Shown: positions 61,840-64,000 of the stretch, one piece after another
How positions within the stretch are numbered: position 1 is the first letter of the stretch
Layout: each line of letters opens with the position of its first letter
Assembly: GCA_016859345.1 (NCBI GenBank)
Contig: CM029120.1
Span: forward strand, 20,979,001 to 21,043,000
Length of the DNA stretch: 64,000 bases
DNA from: Istiophorus platypterus
Taxonomy: Eukaryota; Chordata; Actinopteri; Istiophoriformes; Istiophoridae
Reading direction: 5' to 3'
Position numbers and translations under genes: made by a program
Notes under the pieces: model-generated
What the model was told of the DNA's origin: nothing
Databases searched by the model: none
The model's input: only the letters and a program-made list of their open reading frames with translations

Positions 61840-64000
61840 TTTTCTTTTTTTGTTTCAACGGGAACAGACAAGCAGAGAAAAAGGTACTGGAATACTATTA
61901 TGGTGAGAATGTATGTTTTTTACAACTCCCTTGAAAGATGAGCAGGTCATTTTTCCTGTTTTGTGTTTGTCTGCTCTGTTCCACCTAAGACCTGGGCCAA
62001 GTGATAGTGTCATCTACTACTTCTCTGGGAATTTATGTAGCTCACAGGCCTACTCATAATCATCACTTTCATTGTCAGGGCAAGGCACAAAGCGGCTATG
62101 GCTATCCCCACTGAATGGTTGACCTGACCTCCTTACAGCGTCCCTCGCCAGGAGCTTTACTCCATTTGTCCCCAGTTCAACCTTTCTCAAGGAGATAATA
62201 GCAATATATTCACTGTCAATCTCCATGGTTCAGAAAAACTGAAGCCCCATTTGCATTTGCACAAAGTGGTTTACATAAATACAAAGAATCATAATGTACA
62301 TGTACATTTGAACTATTAATAAAAAACAATAAAATTGGATTAAAAAGACAAGATAAGACAAAGATAAGAAGGTAGAATAACAGTAAGGTAAAAACACAAA
62401 GGGTAAGCAATGTTGAAAACATCTAGCCAGAGGATCCAAGGGACTGAGTGGGCATGTATTTCTCAACCATCTTAGACAGATAAGAGGGGGGGGGCCATTC
62501 AACGATTTAAGAAACAATTAAATAATCCTCAGATGGATTCTGTGGTCTTAAACACAACAGACCAAAGAGATAAAAGCATCTTCTCTATCGGCCTTGTGAA
62601 AGAAAAGTTGGTTTAACATTTATTCACTTTTGATGGTGCTCCTATAGAAGTTTGAAGTTTCTCTAAGGGGTTAGAAAAATGTTTAATGAGGTTAGCTGGG
62701 CCTAAATATGCAGCAGTCTGCAGCTTTACCATAAATCTAAATAAGCCAAGCTATGCTTGTCTTAGGTTCAGTAAATTTCTAATGTATGGACAACAGCTGA
62801 ACATTTTATAAGTTACTAAAGATAACCAACTGGAACTAAGTTCTTTGTCTCAAGAAATAAGATAAAAGATGATCTTAAGACTCTTTCTATTGAGAGATTC
62901 TCCTTTGCCTTCTTGTGATAAGGTCCATCCGGGTGGTATATTGTGAAATACACCAGCTCACCATATAATGTGTAACTCAAGGTAAACACTGTTTTAGAAT
63001 GATTAAAGGCTGATATTATGGAATTAATTCGACTCATGTTAAAAGTCTTTGAAAGAGAAAGGCCCTCAGTTTTTAGCCAACAGCTGTATTTTTCATGTAC
63101 AACCCAGAAAAGGATCAACTCAGTGACACCTGAGATTGTTGCTGTGATTTGTTGCGCTTCAACTCCAATGATTCACTGGTACATTCAGCTGCTCAGAATG
63201 TATTATTGTTTAATACTGTTCTTCACCTCTTACATTCAGTGCCACAAATTCTGAAAGTGTCGGTTTGTGTCCTCACATTGCTCCTACATTTACTCAGAGA
63301 CAAAGCCAACTGTGAACACAGCACAACTTGCCCTTTCAGAAGGAGCTCCAATTGCAGGGTTTCCTGCGGTGCTCTGTAAACAGCCAGGGCTCAGTGCTTT
63401 TCACAGTAATCATCATATGCAGCACAGATCAAGGTCACTGTAAAAGAGAATAAAACTAGAATGAAAAGAAGCAGTCCCAGATATTGTCATAAAACTGAAA
63501 ATTATAAATGATTAAACTGTACAGAAACACACGTGAATACATTAAAACACATTAAAAATCAAATCCTATAGATGCCAGTGGCTCGCTTAAAAGTGGACGT
63601 GGCGTAGCAACAGAGGAGATACAGAGGAGTGTTGCCAGGCCTGGAACATTTATTGTATTTGTAAGATAATGTATCCCTTTGTAATTCTAACACTTGCTAA
63701 ATGTACAATAATTCTGAAATGTTTTCCAAGTTCTTCCATAAGTTTGAAATGATGAGGATCTGATTTGTAAGCAGCATAATTATTCATCATATGCTAACCA
63801 TAAGAATAATGTATAATGAAAGCTGAACCTTGATCTGCCATCAATTATGAAATCACATCCCTGTTGATATATTGTGAAACAGCCACTGTCGCCAGTCACA
63901 TCATCTTAAGCTCTTTGTTCTGTATTTCACAAATTATTTGTGGTCAAAGCATCGTTCGGTTATCCTTATGTTTTGTTTGGTATAATTTATGCTACAAAAT
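61840..64000. other. Gene-free stretch to window end, possible conserved DNA
   Basis: No gene or transposon is recognised. 63560-63910 has mixed composition, homeodomain-type TAAT cores (for example ATAATTATTCATCATATGC near 63776-63794) and no simple repeat. That makes it a candidate conserved non-coding element, as inference only. Confidence 0.35.

Noticed and set aside
1..64000. CRISPR arrays, operons, tRNA or rRNA genes
   Set aside because: No regularly spaced direct repeats, no clover-leaf with A/B boxes that I could recognise, and no rRNA-like sequence; the window is vertebrate-type nuclear DNA.

Overview
The window looks like nuclear DNA from a ray-finned fish, most likely a percomorph teleost. 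It is AT-rich and CpG-poor overall and carries many CA/TA/GA microsatellites. Its recognisable content is a typical teleost mix of decayed transposable elements: several Tc1-like families, an L2/Rex1-type LINE, a DIRS-type tyrosine-recombinase retrotransposon, a hAT element and LTR-type sequence. I see no intact protein-coding gene, rRNA, tRNA, operon or CRISPR. Nearly all open frames are short chance frames, or antisense or shadow frames of repeats. The best reading is an intergenic desert or a large intron. One 49-nt candidate exon (43021-43069, minus) is weakly supported.

Layout. 1-2100: LTR-like sequence read on the minus strand, with a CpG-rich, promoter-like right part and strong palindromes. 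3854-3903: mini-hairpin made of two transposon termini. 5420-5865: frameshifted retroelement-type ORF, minus. 9795-11213: complete but dead Tc1-like element, minus. 12405-14650 (possibly to about 14970): decayed DIRS-type element, minus, with RT and tyrosine-recombinase motifs. 15-23.7 kb: unique AT-rich DNA with microsatellites. 23752-24629: LINE copy 1, which joins the endonuclease part directly to the 3' tail. 24940-25420: old interspersed repeat. 28600-29470: hAT remnant, plus. 30-44 kb: mostly unique DNA with simple repeats and one old repeat at 37.5 kb. 44612-44699: perfect 19-bp inverted repeat. 45039-45812: LINE copy 2, plus. 45911-46520: truncated Tc1-like element, minus. 49320-50145 and 50405-52301: two further Tc1-like elements of different families, the second split by an LTR-like insertion with a target duplication. 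54120-54240 and 58735-59225: old repeats. 60473-61829: LINE copy 3, minus.

No genes act together here. The informative content is the insertion history (truncations, internal deletions, nesting) and a few stretches free of recognisable repeats that could be conserved regulatory DNA. I found no convincing new functional system. The items most worth checking are the DIRS remnant, the nested insertion, the LINE deletion derivative, the inverted repeats and the CpG-rich LTR-like block. All family assignments are from memory of motifs and need a repeat-library search.
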